NCBI RefSeq assembly: GCF_015207255.1
Contig: NZ_JADEXG010000013.1
Coordinates: 1-64,000 of the forward strand
Direction: 5' to 3'
Origin: Vasconcelosia minhoensis LEGE 07310
GTDB taxonomy: Bacteria; Cyanobacteriota; Cyanobacteriia; Phormidesmidales; Phormidesmidaceae
DNA length: 64,000 nucleotides
Positions 9,680 through 18,350 of this stretch are shown here, in pieces. Position numbers and translations under genes: made by a program. Below the pieces are notes generated by a model, which was not told the DNA's origin, searched no databases, and saw nothing but the letters and a program-made list of their open reading frames with translations. Position 1 is the first letter of the stretch. Each line of letters opens with the position of its first letter.

Positions 9680-9720
9680 TCTAAAAAATTCCCCAGATCA
9701 ACAATTTTGCAAGCCGCAGG

Positions 9721-10710
9721 CTAGGCCCGCTTCTGCACGGTAAACAGACCCTCAGGTCGGTACCGAATCAGCACAATCACCGCTGCCAGCACAATCACCC
9801 GAGCTAGGGGATCGTTGAGCATGAAGGCAATAATGGCGTTGGATTCGCCAATCAGGAATGAGCCGGCCAGAATGCCGATTAGCTTATCGACCCCGCCGGT
9901 CACTACGACCATCCAGGCATCGACTAGGTAGTCCTGTCCCATGGGTGGAGCGACCGTCTTCAGCGCAGAAATCACCGCGCCAGCGACGCCCGCCAGCCCA
10001 CAACCGTAGGCAAAGGTGCCCATGTCGATCAGCTTAGTATTGACACCCAGGCATTTGGCCATCTCCCGATTTTGGGTCACGGCCCGAATCTGGCGGCCCC
10101 AGGAGGTGCCATAGAATAGGAACATGGTCAGGGCCAGCAGAGCCAGGGCTACCGCAATGATGAAGAGCCGGTAGTAAGAAATCGCAATCGGCGATGTACC
10201 GGCCTCATTCGTCAAAAACGATAAATTTCCCGACAGGTAGGATGGAGCCCTGACGTACTTTAGCTCAGCCGTAAAGATCAGCTTAACCACCCCTTGCAGC
10301 ACGATGCTGAGCCCCCAGGTGGCCAGCAGCGTTTCTAGCGGCCGACCGTAGAGCCGACGAATAATAGTCAGTTCCACAATCGCACCGATCAGCGCCGTGC
10401 CGATAAAGGCAAAGGGAATCGTCATCAGCAGGTCCATCTTGAAGAAATCCTGCATGACAAAGGTGACGTAGGCTCCCAGCATGATGAATTCGCCATGGGC
10501 CAGATTAATTATCCGCATCACGCCAAAGGTGATTGCCAGTCCCAACCCAGTCAAAAGCAAAATGCCAACAATGCCAATGCCGTTTAGGGCCTGATTCAGC
10601 AGCGCTATCCAGCTGATGCCCTCGGCGGCCGGGGCTGCTTCCTCAGCAAGTAAGAACAGCGATGACAGCATCGAAGTTAGCGAAAAATCTAGCATAGTCA
10701 AAACTGGCAT
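9721..10710 (-). CDS. urtB: Urea ABC transporter permease UrtB
   Basis: This is a LivH-type permease, the first membrane subunit of the urea transporter. Family segments are LGLAITFGVMRIINLAHGEFIMLGAY, RPLETLLATWGLSIVLQ and GVDKLIGILAGSFLIGESN. A TTG at 10716 is also in frame. I chose ATG 10710, although no strong ribosome-binding site is visible for either. It sits 60 bases downstream of urtA. Confidence 0.93.
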   Translation of the reverse strand: MPVLTMLDFSLTSMLSSLFLLAEEAAPAAEGISWIALLNQALNGIGIVGILLLTGLGLAITFGVMRIINLAHGEFIMLGAYVTFVMQDFFKMDLLMTIPFAFIGTALIGAIVELTIIRRLYGRPLETLLATWGLSIVLQGVVKLIFTAELKYVRAPSYLSGNLSFLTNEAGTSPIAISYYRLFIIAVALALLALTMFLFYGTSWGRQIRAVTQNREMAKCLGVNTKLIDMGTFAYGCGLAGVAGAVISALKTVAPPMGQDYLVDAWMVVVTGGVDKLIGILAGSFLIGESNAIIAFMLNDPLARVIVLAAVIVLIRYRPEGLFTVQKRA

Positions 10711-10771
10711 AGTCAAAACCGGCTCTCAGCGGATGAACTCAATCTTCACAACAATCAGGCTGCCCGATTGA

Positions 10772-12142
10772 CTAGGACTCAAGATACTGAGTCTCCAGGT
10801 CTTTGCCGGTCTCCTTAATCGGGTCGCTGCGATCGTCTGGCGAGGGATGTACGCAAGTCCGTCCTTTATACAGCACCTGACTCCAGGGGATTGGCTTCAC
10901 CGCAGCGTCCGTTGAAAAGACAATATCGGCCTGCCCATCTTCTTTCCAGCGGCCAATCCGAGAGTAGAGGTAGGTGTGGTAGTTATCGGGATCGATCTTC
11001 ACTCGGCCCTGGGGAGCGCTAAATTCCTGCCCGCGGGTGGCCGCTCGAATCGTTTCCGTATTCAGCTCTTCGCCAGCTTCTAGCGCATCTTTCATCGCCT
11101 GCGCCATGAAGAATGTTTGCAGATAGGCCGCTTCCATCACGCCGTTGGTAACGCGATCGCCCCCAAACATTTCCTTGAACTGCTCCACAAACGCCTTATT
11201 TTCAGGCGTATCAACGCTTTGAAAATAGTTAAAGCTGGTATAGTGCCCGGCTGCAAACTCAGGTCCCATCGCCTGAATTTCTTCCTCAGTCGTGGGATAG
11301 GCCATGATCGGAATGTCGTCTGCCGTGATCCCCGCGTCCTTATACTGCCGGTAGAAGGCGGGAATGCTGTCGCCGACCAGGTTGCTCAGCACAAAGTCGG
11401 GCTTGGCAGCCTTGATTTTATTGATAATGGTGATAAATTCTGTGGTGCCCAGCGCCGCGTATTCGTCACCGACGACCTGGCCGCCAGCCTGCTCCAGCTC
11501 TGCCTTAGCAATCCGATTGCTCTCTTTGGGATAGATGTAGTCAGACCCGATAAAAAAGCCCTTGGGGCCAAAGTTTTCGTAGGCGTAGGGAATTGAGTCG
11601 GTGATCTGCTGGTTGGGCGCAGCGCCGGTGTAGAAGACGTTGGAGCTGCATTCGTTGCCTTCGTAGTAGACCGGATAGTAGAGCAGAGAATTTTTCTCTT
11701 CAAACACCGGCAGCACCGACTTTCGGCTGGCCGAGGTGTAGCAGCCCAGCACGCAGACGACCTGGTCTTCCTCGATTAAACGCTTGGACATCTGGTTGTA
11801 GAGATCCCAGTCCGAGTTGGGGTTCACCACCACCTTCTGAATCTTACGGCCCGCGATCCCCTCGCCGTTAGCTTCCCAGGGTCCGGTGCCGGAATTGATT
11901 TGCTCGATTGCCAGGAAAGTTGCATCTTGAAGAGATTTTTCAACAATCGCGATCGTCCCGGTGGTGGAATACATCACCCCCACTTTAATCGGATTTTCCC
12001 CCAGGTCAGCGGCCTCGTCAGACCCGCCGGAGCTCGAAGATGTCCCCCCGCTGCAGGCCGCAATGACGCTGGCTCCCAGGGTCAGCGAGCCATACTGCAG
12101 AAATTTCCGCCGACTCGCTTTGACGATCATGTGCTTTGACAT
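10772..12142 (-). CDS. urtA: Urea ABC transporter substrate-binding lipoprotein UrtA
   Basis: This is the periplasmic urea-binding protein of the UrtABCDE transporter. It carries a twin-arginine style signal (SRRKFLQ, residues 10-16) followed by a lipobox ending at Cys30 (VIAAC), so it is probably a Tat-exported lipoprotein. The mature part has the family sequence IKVGVMYSTTGTIAIVEKSLQ, then LYYPVYYEGNECSSNVFYTGA and GVMEAAYLQTFFMAQA. An upstream TTG (12154) is in frame, but ATG 12142 has the better-spaced GAGG site and gives 456 residues. A long leader separates it from its NtcA promoter. Confidence 0.96.
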   Translation of the reverse strand: MSKHMIVKASRRKFLQYGSLTLGASVIAACSGGTSSSSGGSDEAADLGENPIKVGVMYSTTGTIAIVEKSLQDATFLAIEQINSGTGPWEANGEGIAGRKIQKVVVNPNSDWDLYNQMSKRLIEEDQVVCVLGCYTSASRKSVLPVFEEKNSLLYYPVYYEGNECSSNVFYTGAAPNQQITDSIPYAYENFGPKGFFIGSDYIYPKESNRIAKAELEQAGGQVVGDEYAALGTTEFITIINKIKAAKPDFVLSNLVGDSIPAFYRQYKDAGITADDIPIMAYPTTEEEIQAMGPEFAAGHYTSFNYFQSVDTPENKAFVEQFKEMFGGDRVTNGVMEAAYLQTFFMAQAMKDALEAGEELNTETIRAATRGQEFSAPQGRVKIDPDNYHTYLYSRIGRWKEDGQADIVFSTDAAVKPIPWSQVLYKGRTCVHPSPDDRSDPIKETGKDLETQYLES

Positions 12143-12488
12143 CTGCTTCCTCAATCTCCTCTAAAAATTTAGTAAAATCCATAGCCGCATAGACCAGCAG
12201 CCGCTTCTATCCCTACATAGCTCAACGCTGGAGCCGGTAGGACATAAATCCTAAAGTGCAACAGGTTAGGAAAAGTCAGCCATCCTGATAGAAAATTTCA
12301 GACCAAACCCAACTTTTGGGGAACGAAGCTTCAGTAGATGGAGTCTTCTGAATTAGACCTGTTTGCCTAAGGTCAGCGACGTCTCAGCTACCTGGTTCAG
12401 GCCCTAAACTAAAGCTATCAAACCTTCATCTCAGCCAAAATAGCCTGAGTGACAAGTTTTGAGATGCGCGGCCCATTTCTATGGATGA
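12143..12488. other. urtA leader / divergent intergenic region
   Basis: About 345 bases separate the urtA start from its predicted promoter. I see the urtA ribosome-binding site near 12150 and no convincing open frame, riboswitch fold or second NtcA box. If the predicted promoter is right, this is a long untranslated leader whose purpose is not evident. Confidence 0.5.
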
Positions 12489-12530
12489 ATCATAGAGAAT
12501 GCGTTCACGGTGATTTGTATCATTAGCTAC
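12489..12530 (-). promoter_or_regulatory. NtcA-activated promoter of urtABCDE
   Basis: On the minus strand GTAGCTAATGATAC (12530-12517) is a perfect GTAN8TAC box. After exactly 22 bases comes TATGAT (12494-12489), a near-consensus -10. This is the class II NtcA promoter geometry, and NtcA control of urt genes is established in other cyanobacteria. It predicts a start near 12482 and a leader of about 340 bases. The box is palindromic and also lies about 50 bases before the divergent kinase gene, but no TAN3T box is correctly placed on that side. Confidence 0.8.
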
Positions 12531-12578
12531 TAATCATAAATTGTTTGACTCGGCCAGGGGCTGCGCTAAGGTCATAGG

Positions 12579-15401
12579 ATGACGCACGATCCTAGCGCGA
12601 TGGCAGGCCAGCCGCGTTCCAAAATTGTTGAAGCTAGACGGGACTATAACACCTGGGTCGCCACAGAGACGCTGGAAGATTACGCGCTGCGGTTTACCCC
12701 CCGGTCGTTTCGCAAATGGCCCGAGTGGCTGGTGGCGAATACGGCCACCGGCGGACTGTCGTTTCTCGCATTGGAAGCGATCGGCGGCTCGCTGGCGATC
12801 AGCTATGGGTTTGCCAATTCTTTCTGGGCAATTACGGTCGTCGGCACAATTATTTTTCTAACCGGCCTGCCGATTTCCTACTATGCGGCTAAATACCACG
12901 TCGATATTGATTTACTCACCCGGGGGGCGGGGTTTGGCTACATCGGCTCTACCCTGACCTCATTAATTTACGCCTCGTTTACCTTTATCTTTTTTGCCCT
13001 GGAAGCCGCCGTCATGGCCCAGGCGCTAGAGCTGTACTTTCACCTGGCGCTGTGGATCGGCTACATCGTCTGCTCTCTAGTGATCATTCCGCTCGTCTTC
13101 TTTGGCGTCACCCTAATCAACCGGCTCCAGCTTTGGACGCAGCCCATCTGGCTGGCGCTGCTGATTGCACCCTATGTCTGCATTCTTTACAAAGAACCCC
13201 AAGCGTTCTCAAACTGGGTGCATTTTGCCGGAACCTCCCGCAGCGGCGCTGGGTTCGATCCCCTACTGTTTGGCACGGCTGCGACCGTTTCCTTTGCGCT
13301 GATTGCCCAGATTGGCGAGCAGGTAGACTACCTACGGTTTTTGCCCGACTCCGAGGAAATCCACCCGGCCAAATGGTGGCTAGCCGTAATCCTGGCCGGT
13401 CCCGGCTGGATTCTTATAGGCTGTGCCAAGCAGCTGGGCGGCGCCTTTTTGGCAACGCTGGCGCTGGCCCACGGCATCGGGCTGGCCCGGGCGAATGAGC
13501 CCACCCAGATGTACCGGGTCGGCTTTGAGTACGTTTTTGCTAACCCGGAGACGGCGCTGGCAGTGACGGTTTTATTCGTAATTCTTTCCCAGGTCAAAAT
13601 CAACGTCACCAATGCCTACGCTGGCTCCCTCGCCTGGTCCAACTTTTTTTCGCGGCTCACTCACAGCCATCCGGGCCGTGTGGTGTGGCTGGTGTTCAAC
13701 GTCGCGATCGCGCTGATGATGATGGAACTCGGCGTCTTCTCCACCCTAGAGGCCGTGCTGGGGCTATACTCCAACGTCGCGATCGCCTGGGTCGGGGCGC
13801 TGGTCGCTGATCTGGTGATCAATAAGCCGCTGGGGCTGAGCCCGCCCCAGATTGAATTTAAGCGAGCCTATCTCTATAACGTTAATCCGGTCGGCGTAGG
13901 GGCTACCCTGATCGCCTCCCTGGTCGCCATGGCGGCTTTTTTGGGTCTCTTTGGGCCAACAGCCAAAGCCTTTTCTGCCTTCATTGCCCTGGGTCTGGCG
14001 CTGCTGCTGGCTCCCGCGATCGCGCTGATCACCCGAGGTAAATACTACATTGCCCGCGAGGAAACGCTCTCAGCCGCCGAGGCACACCAGTGCTGCATCT
14101 GCCGCCAGACCTACGAACGGCAGGACATGGCCTTTTGCCCGGTGTATGACAATCCGATTTGCTCCCTCTGCTGCACCCTGGAGGCCAGCTGTGACGATAT
14201 CTGCAAGCATTCCCAGGAGACCCCAAGCGGCCAGCCGGTAGACCTCTCCCAGGCTCCGCTCCGGCGCATTTTTCGCGATAAGCTATCGCCGCAGCTGGGC
14301 CAGCGGCTGCTCCGATTTCTGCTGGTCAGCCTGCTGCTGTCGAGCCTGGTGGGGGGCACCCTGGGCTGCATCTACTATCAGCAGGTCGTTTCTGTGCCCG
14401 ACCTGCCCGCGATCGCGGCTCAGCGGCTGACGGCCACCCTGGTTGAAGCGTTTGCAGTTTTCTTTGTGCTGATTAGCATCGGCAGCTGGTGGCTGGTGCT
14501 CACCCAGGAAAGTCGCCGCCTGGCCCAGGACGAGCTGGATAAGCAAAACCTCCAGCTCCAGCAGGAGATTCAAGAGCGCCAGCTGGCAGAGACCCAGCTG
14601 AATGAAAAAGCCCAGCAGCTGGAAAAAACGTTGGACAGCCTGCGCCAGGCTGAAGACCAGCTGATTCAGACCGAAACGATGGCAGCGCTGGGCCGTTTGG
14701 TGGCAGGGATTGCCCATGAGATCAACACGCCGATCGGGATTGGGGTAACGGCGACCTCACTGCTAATGGAGAAGACCCGCGCCTTTTCCAACCGGTTTGC
14801 CCGGGGCGCGATGCGGCGATCGGACCTGGAAAAATTTTTGGCGACGGCGGAGCAGAGCAGCAAAATGGCGCTGACCAACCTGGAACGAGCCGCCGAGCTG
14901 ATCCAGAGCTTCAAGCAGGTGGCAGTGGATCAGTCCAGCGAGTCTAAGCGCATTTTCAACGTTAAAAGCTATTTGGAAGAAGTGCTGCTACAGCTCAGCC
15001 CCAAGCTCAAGTCAACCCAGTACCGAGTGGAGATTCAGGGAAATGCTCACATCAGCCTGTACAGCTACCCCGGCGCGTTTGCTCAAATCGTCACTAATTT
15101 AGTCATGAACTCGGTTCTCCATGCCTTTGGGCCGGCAGCGGCAGGCGCGATCGCGTTTGAATTTGATCAGCGCGACCAGCAGTTTGTCCTGATCTACCGC
15201 GACGACGGCCAGGGCATTCCGGCGAAAAACCTGGGTAAAATCTTCGAGCCGTTTTTTACCACCAAGCGCGCCCAGGGCGGCAGCGGGCTGGGGCTGCACA
15301 TTGTCTACAACCTGGTGACGCGCAAGCTGGAGGGGAAAATTCGCTGTGACAGTCAGCCCGGCCAGGGAACGCAGTTTACAATCGAACTGCCCTTGGCGTG
15401 A
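12579..15401 (+). CDS. NCS1 permease-histidine kinase fusion sensor
   Basis: This 940-residue protein joins a complete transporter-like domain to a histidine kinase. Residues ~45-495 form about 12 hydrophobic segments resembling the nucleobase-cation symporter 1 family (purine, cytosine, allantoin, hydantoin permeases). A Cys-rich insert follows at 505-545 (CCIC, CSLCC, CDDICK), probably metal-binding. Next come two more membrane segments (~580-645), a coiled coil (~650-700), the phospho-acceptor H713 in GIAHEINTPIG, and a HATPase domain with DDGQGIP and GGSGLGLHIV. It probably senses a nitrogenous compound through its transporter domain. The next gene is a response regulator. An internal ATG lies at 12600. 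The ligand cannot be read from sequence. Confidence 0.88.
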   Translation: MTHDPSAMAGQPRSKIVEARRDYNTWVATETLEDYALRFTPRSFRKWPEWLVANTATGGLSFLALEAIGGSLAISYGFANSFWAITVVGTIIFLTGLPISYYAAKYHVDIDLLTRGAGFGYIGSTLTSLIYASFTFIFFALEAAVMAQALELYFHLALWIGYIVCSLVIIPLVFFGVTLINRLQLWTQPIWLALLIAPYVCILYKEPQAFSNWVHFAGTSRSGAGFDPLLFGTAATVSFALIAQIGEQVDYLRFLPDSEEIHPAKWWLAVILAGPGWILIGCAKQLGGAFLATLALAHGIGLARANEPTQMYRVGFEYVFANPETALAVTVLFVILSQVKINVTNAYAGSLAWSNFFSRLTHSHPGRVVWLVFNVAIALMMMELGVFSTLEAVLGLYSNVAIAWVGALVADLVINKPLGLSPPQIEFKRAYLYNVNPVGVGATLIASLVAMAAFLGLFGPTAKAFSAFIALGLALLLAPAIALITRGKYYIAREETLSAAEAHQCCICRQTYERQDMAFCPVYDNPICSLCCTLEASCDDICKHSQETPSGQPVDLSQAPLRRIFRDKLSPQLGQRLLRFLLVSLLLSSLVGGTLGCIYYQQVVSVPDLPAIAAQRLTATLVEAFAVFFVLISIGSWWLVLTQESRRLAQDELDKQNLQLQQEIQERQLAETQLNEKAQQLEKTLDSLRQAEDQLIQTETMAALGRLVAGIAHEINTPIGIGVTATSLLMEKTRAFSNRFARGAMRRSDLEKFLATAEQSSKMALTNLERAAELIQSFKQVAVDQSSESKRIFNVKSYLEEVLLQLSPKLKSTQYRVEIQGNAHISLYSYPGAFAQIVTNLVMNSVLHAFGPAAAGAIAFEFDQRDQQFVLIYRDDGQGIPAKNLGKIFEPFFTTKRAQGGSGLGLHIVYNLVTRKLEGKIRCDSQPGQGTQFTIELPLA

Positions 15402-15488
15402 TTTCAGAAATTCATTCCTTGTGTATGTATAACTTCTGAAAAGCTTATCTTGACTGCGTTTTACCTACTCTGCGAGCAGCCGCTTTGA

Positions 15489-15642
15489 CCCTCATTCTAA
15501 ATCCTTCTCCCAGAACGGGAGAAGGACTTTGAGTTGGTCAGCTTTCATAGCCCAAATGAGCTTTATAATCTGTAAAAGCTTTGCAGCATAAGCTCTTGCT
15601 CCCCTTCTCCCCGCTTGGGAGAAGGGGCTGGGGGATGAGGGC
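15489..15642. repeat. Dispersed palindromic repeat (copy 2)
   Basis: This element begins CCCTCATTCTAAATCC and ends GGGCTGGGGGATGAGGGC, sharing both ends and the CCTTCTCCC/GGGAGAAGG hairpins with copy 1 at 6880-6966. It has an extra unrelated 60-base middle. It occupies most of the 362-base gap between kinase and regulator. I see no gene in that gap. Confidence 0.75.
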
Positions 15643-15763
15643 CACTAGGATGTTCAGCTAGCTTTAAACTTGTGTGAACGTAGTAGCCAGATTTAGGGAA
15701 TCAAGCGGGTTACTGAAGCCAATCAATTCACGCAGATTACTAAAACTATATTCAAGATTCGCT

Positions 15764-16843
15764 ATGCCCCAGCCGACATCCCCTGCTCCGCTCCGGCCCG
15801 AGCACACCAGCCCAATTCAGGACGACGAAATTCAGTTTGCCGAAGAAACCGAAGACGAGCGGCCGGAAAGCAGCTGGAAAATCCTAATCGTCGATGATGA
15901 GGCGGAAGTTCACGAAATCACCAAGCTGGCCCTGGATGACGTTACCTTCGAGGGCCGCTCCCTCAGCTTTATCAGCGCCTATTCCGCCCGGCAGGCCAAA
16001 GCATTAATCCAGGCCTATCCCGACATCGCCATTATCTTTCTGGACGTAGTGATGGAAACCGAGGATGCCGGACTGGCGCTAATTAACTACGTTCGCACAG
16101 AGCAGGACAACTCGACCACCCGGATTATTCTGCGTACCGGCCAGCCTGGGCAGGCCCCGGAAGATATCGTCGTGGTCAACTACGGCATCGACGACTATAA
16201 AACCAAGACCGAGCTCACCGCCCGGAAGCTCTTGATCTCGGTGATTACGGCGCTGAGAACCTATTCTGTGATGGTGCAGATGCTGGAGCAGGCCGCTCAG
16301 GATAGCCCGGCGGCAGGGCGAGAAGGGCAAATGGGTCAGCTGGCGGAAAAACTGCGATCGCGCCAGGGCGGTGGGGCGGGCGCGATCGCGGGTCCCCTCC
16401 ACACCATGTCGATGGTCTCGCGCATTGCCCGCATGGTGCTGCGGATTATGGACGGGCAGTCTACCCAGCTAGGCATTTCCCAGTCAAAGCTAGCGGTTTT
16501 GATGTACCTCAGCAGCGAGCCCGAGGGCACCAGTCCTTCCACCCTAGCCAAACACTGCGGCGTATCGCGGGCGGCGATGACCGGCCTGCTGGATGGGCTC
16601 ACCCAGGACAGCTACGTCGAGCGCACTGTCCACCCCTCCGATCGCCGCGCCTTGAGGGTGAAGCTGACGCCGGCGGGACGGCACTTTCTAGAGCAGATTG
16701 GCCCCCAGCAGGTCCAGATGTCTGAGCTGATGGAGTCGCTGGACCCGACCGAGCGCCAGACGCTGATGGAGCTGATGATGCGGTTTATCCGAGTCCTGGA
16801 CGAGCAGCCTGAGCCAGCTCATGACTCGCCGGAAACTACTTAA
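15764..16843 (+). CDS. Response regulator with MarR-type output domain
   Basis: A receiver domain lies at residues ~38-165: acidic pair D44-D45 in LIVDDE, phospho-acceptor D94 in IIFLDVV and the lysine in DDYKTKTE. It is followed by a MarR winged-helix domain (~220-345) with LAKHCGVSRAAMTGLLDGL and the wing DRRALRVKLTPAGRHFL. The likely partner is the NCS1-type kinase just upstream, and amiE downstream is a candidate target. A GTG at 15674 is also in frame. I chose ATG 15764, but neither start has a clear ribosome-binding site. Receiver-MarR pairing is much rarer than receiver-OmpR or receiver-LuxR. Confidence 0.85.
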   Translation: MPQPTSPAPLRPEHTSPIQDDEIQFAEETEDERPESSWKILIVDDEAEVHEITKLALDDVTFEGRSLSFISAYSARQAKALIQAYPDIAIIFLDVVMETEDAGLALINYVRTEQDNSTTRIILRTGQPGQAPEDIVVVNYGIDDYKTKTELTARKLLISVITALRTYSVMVQMLEQAAQDSPAAGREGQMGQLAEKLRSRQGGGAGAIAGPLHTMSMVSRIARMVLRIMDGQSTQLGISQSKLAVLMYLSSEPEGTSPSTLAKHCGVSRAAMTGLLDGLTQDSYVERTVHPSDRRALRVKLTPAGRHFLEQIGPQQVQMSELMESLDPTERQTLMELMMRFIRVLDEQPEPAHDSPETT

Positions 16844-16873
16844 GTAATGAATAGTTAACAAATTAACTATATG

Positions 16874-16915
16874 GTAGGTACGGATACAAACGGTTACGAG
16901 GTCAATCCCTACTGT
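16874..16915 (+). promoter_or_regulatory. NtcA-activated promoter of amiE
   Basis: GTAGGTACGGATAC (16874-16887) is a perfect GTAN8TAC box, followed after exactly 22 bases by TACTGT (16910-16915), which fits TAN3T. The geometry is identical to the urtA promoter in this window. It predicts transcription from about 16922 and a leader of about 215 bases before amiE. Confidence 0.78.
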
Positions 16916-16966
16916 TAGTTTATAGCGCTTAAGGCTTTTGATTTCTGAAGTCTTCAGCACCATTCG

Positions 16967-16995
16967 GATCTCGAAGCCGTCAGGGCTTCCAGATC
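16967..16995 (+). promoter_or_regulatory. Stable hairpin in the amiE leader
   Basis: The stem GATCT-C-GAAGCC pairs with GGCTTC-C-AGATC around a five-base loop, with a single C/C mismatch. No T-tract follows, so it is not a plain terminator. A smaller hairpin (CTGAAG/CTTCAG) lies just upstream near 16945-16957. Both lie inside the predicted amiE leader and could affect stability, antitermination or protein binding. Function is unknown. Confidence 0.5.
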
Positions 16996-17137
16996 TTCCA
17001 AGCAGGTTACGCGCGTTCGGAGCGCTCATAGCTGCCTAGCAACCAGGCTAGAGCAGGCGACACGGGTCTTAGGTCCTAAATCTTCCTCTATTCAACGCGA
17101 ATCAGGAAGAGTTTGTAGATTCATTAAGAGGTCAATC

Positions 17138-18223
17138 ATGGCTTACCACGGCGATATTTCATCCAGCGCAGATGCAGTCGGCGTTGCGGTTGTTAACTAC
17201 AAGATGCCGCGTCTGCACACCCGGGCAGAGGTGATTGAAAATTGCAAAAACATTGCTTCTGTGATCGACGGGATGAAAGTGGGTCTGCCGGGGATGGATC
17301 TGGTGATCTTCCCAGAATATTCCACCCACGGCATCATGTACGACCATCAGGAAATGATGGATACGGCATCGGATATTCCCGGCCCGGAAACCGACATTTT
17401 TGCCGACGCCTGCATTCGCAACAAAACCTGGGGCGTCTTTTCCCTGACGGGCGAAAAGCACGAAGCCCATCCCCATAAGGTGCCCTACAACACGCTCATC
17501 CTGATGAACGACCAGGGTGAGATTGTTCAGAAATATCGCAAAATCATGCCCTGGTGCCCGATTGAGGGCTGGTATCCTGGCGGCTGCACCTATGTGTCTG
17601 AAGGTCCCAAGGGGCTGAAGGTGAGCCTGATCATCTGCGACGACGGCAACTATCCCGAAATCTGGCGCGACTGCGTGATGAAGGGGGCCGAGCTGGTAGT
17701 GCGCTGTCAGGGCTACATGTACCCGGCCAAGGAACAGCAGATTACCGTCGCCAAGGCCATGGCCTGGATGAACAACACCTATGTCGCGGTAGCTAACGCT
17801 GCGGGGTTTGACGGGGTTTATAGCTACTTCGGCCATTCTGCACTGGTCGGCTTTGACGGTCGCACCCTAGGCGAATGTGGCGAAGAAGAAAACGGCATTC
17901 AGTATGCTGCCCTGTCGAAGTTTGCGATTCGTGACTTCCGCAAAAACGCCCAGTCACAAAATCACCTGTTCAAGCTGCTCCATCGGGGCTATACCGGCAC
18001 CATCAAGTCAGACGACGGCCCCGACGGTATGCAGGAATGTCCCTTTGACTTCTATCGCGAATGGGTCAACGATCCGCAGAAGTCGAAGGAGCGGGTTGAG
18101 GCGCTCACTCGATCTACGGCGGGCACTGCAGAATGTCCGATTGAGGGGATTCCCTCAGAGAAAGTGGCCAATCCGGTGAGCAAGCCGCAGCCGTCTACGG
18201 TTCCGGTCTCGGTGAAGGGATAG
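17138..18223 (+). CDS. amiE: Aliphatic amidase
   Basis: AmiE hydrolyses short aliphatic amides such as acetamide to the acid and ammonia. It belongs to the nitrilase superfamily, and the triad is visible as E60 (FPEYS), K135 ([13 protein letters not shown]) and C167 ([10 protein letters not shown]). The sequence follows Pseudomonas AmiE almost throughout (MxxHGDISSS start, [36 protein letters not shown]). At 361 residues it is slightly longer than that 346-residue enzyme, with an unrelated C-terminal tail. An AAGAGG ribosome-binding site precedes the ATG. It follows the transporter-kinase/MarR regulator pair and precedes the tubulin-like genes, so those are probable partners or co-regulated genes. 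Confidence 0.96.
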   Translation: MAYHGDISSSADAVGVAVVNYKMPRLHTRAEVIENCKNIASVIDGMKVGLPGMDLVIFPEYSTHGIMYDHQEMMDTASDIPGPETDIFADACIRNKTWGVFSLTGEKHEAHPHKVPYNTLILMNDQGEIVQKYRKIMPWCPIEGWYPGGCTYVSEGPKGLKVSLIICDDGNYPEIWRDCVMKGAELVVRCQGYMYPAKEQQITVAKAMAWMNNTYVAVANAAGFDGVYSYFGHSALVGFDGRTLGECGEEENGIQYAALSKFAIRDFRKNAQSQNHLFKLLHRGYTGTIKSDDGPDGMQECPFDFYREWVNDPQKSKERVEALTRSTAGTAECPIEGIPSEKVANPVSKPQPSTVPVSVKG

Positions 18224-18350
18224 GTTAGAGAATCACTGACGAGATGCCAACGCAGCACTCTGGCCGACCTGCTCCAGCAGCGTTCACAGCCCGAGTGCCG
18301 CGTTCCAGCAGTCTTTTTTCTACAACAGCAGCAAACTAGAGGGTCTCATC

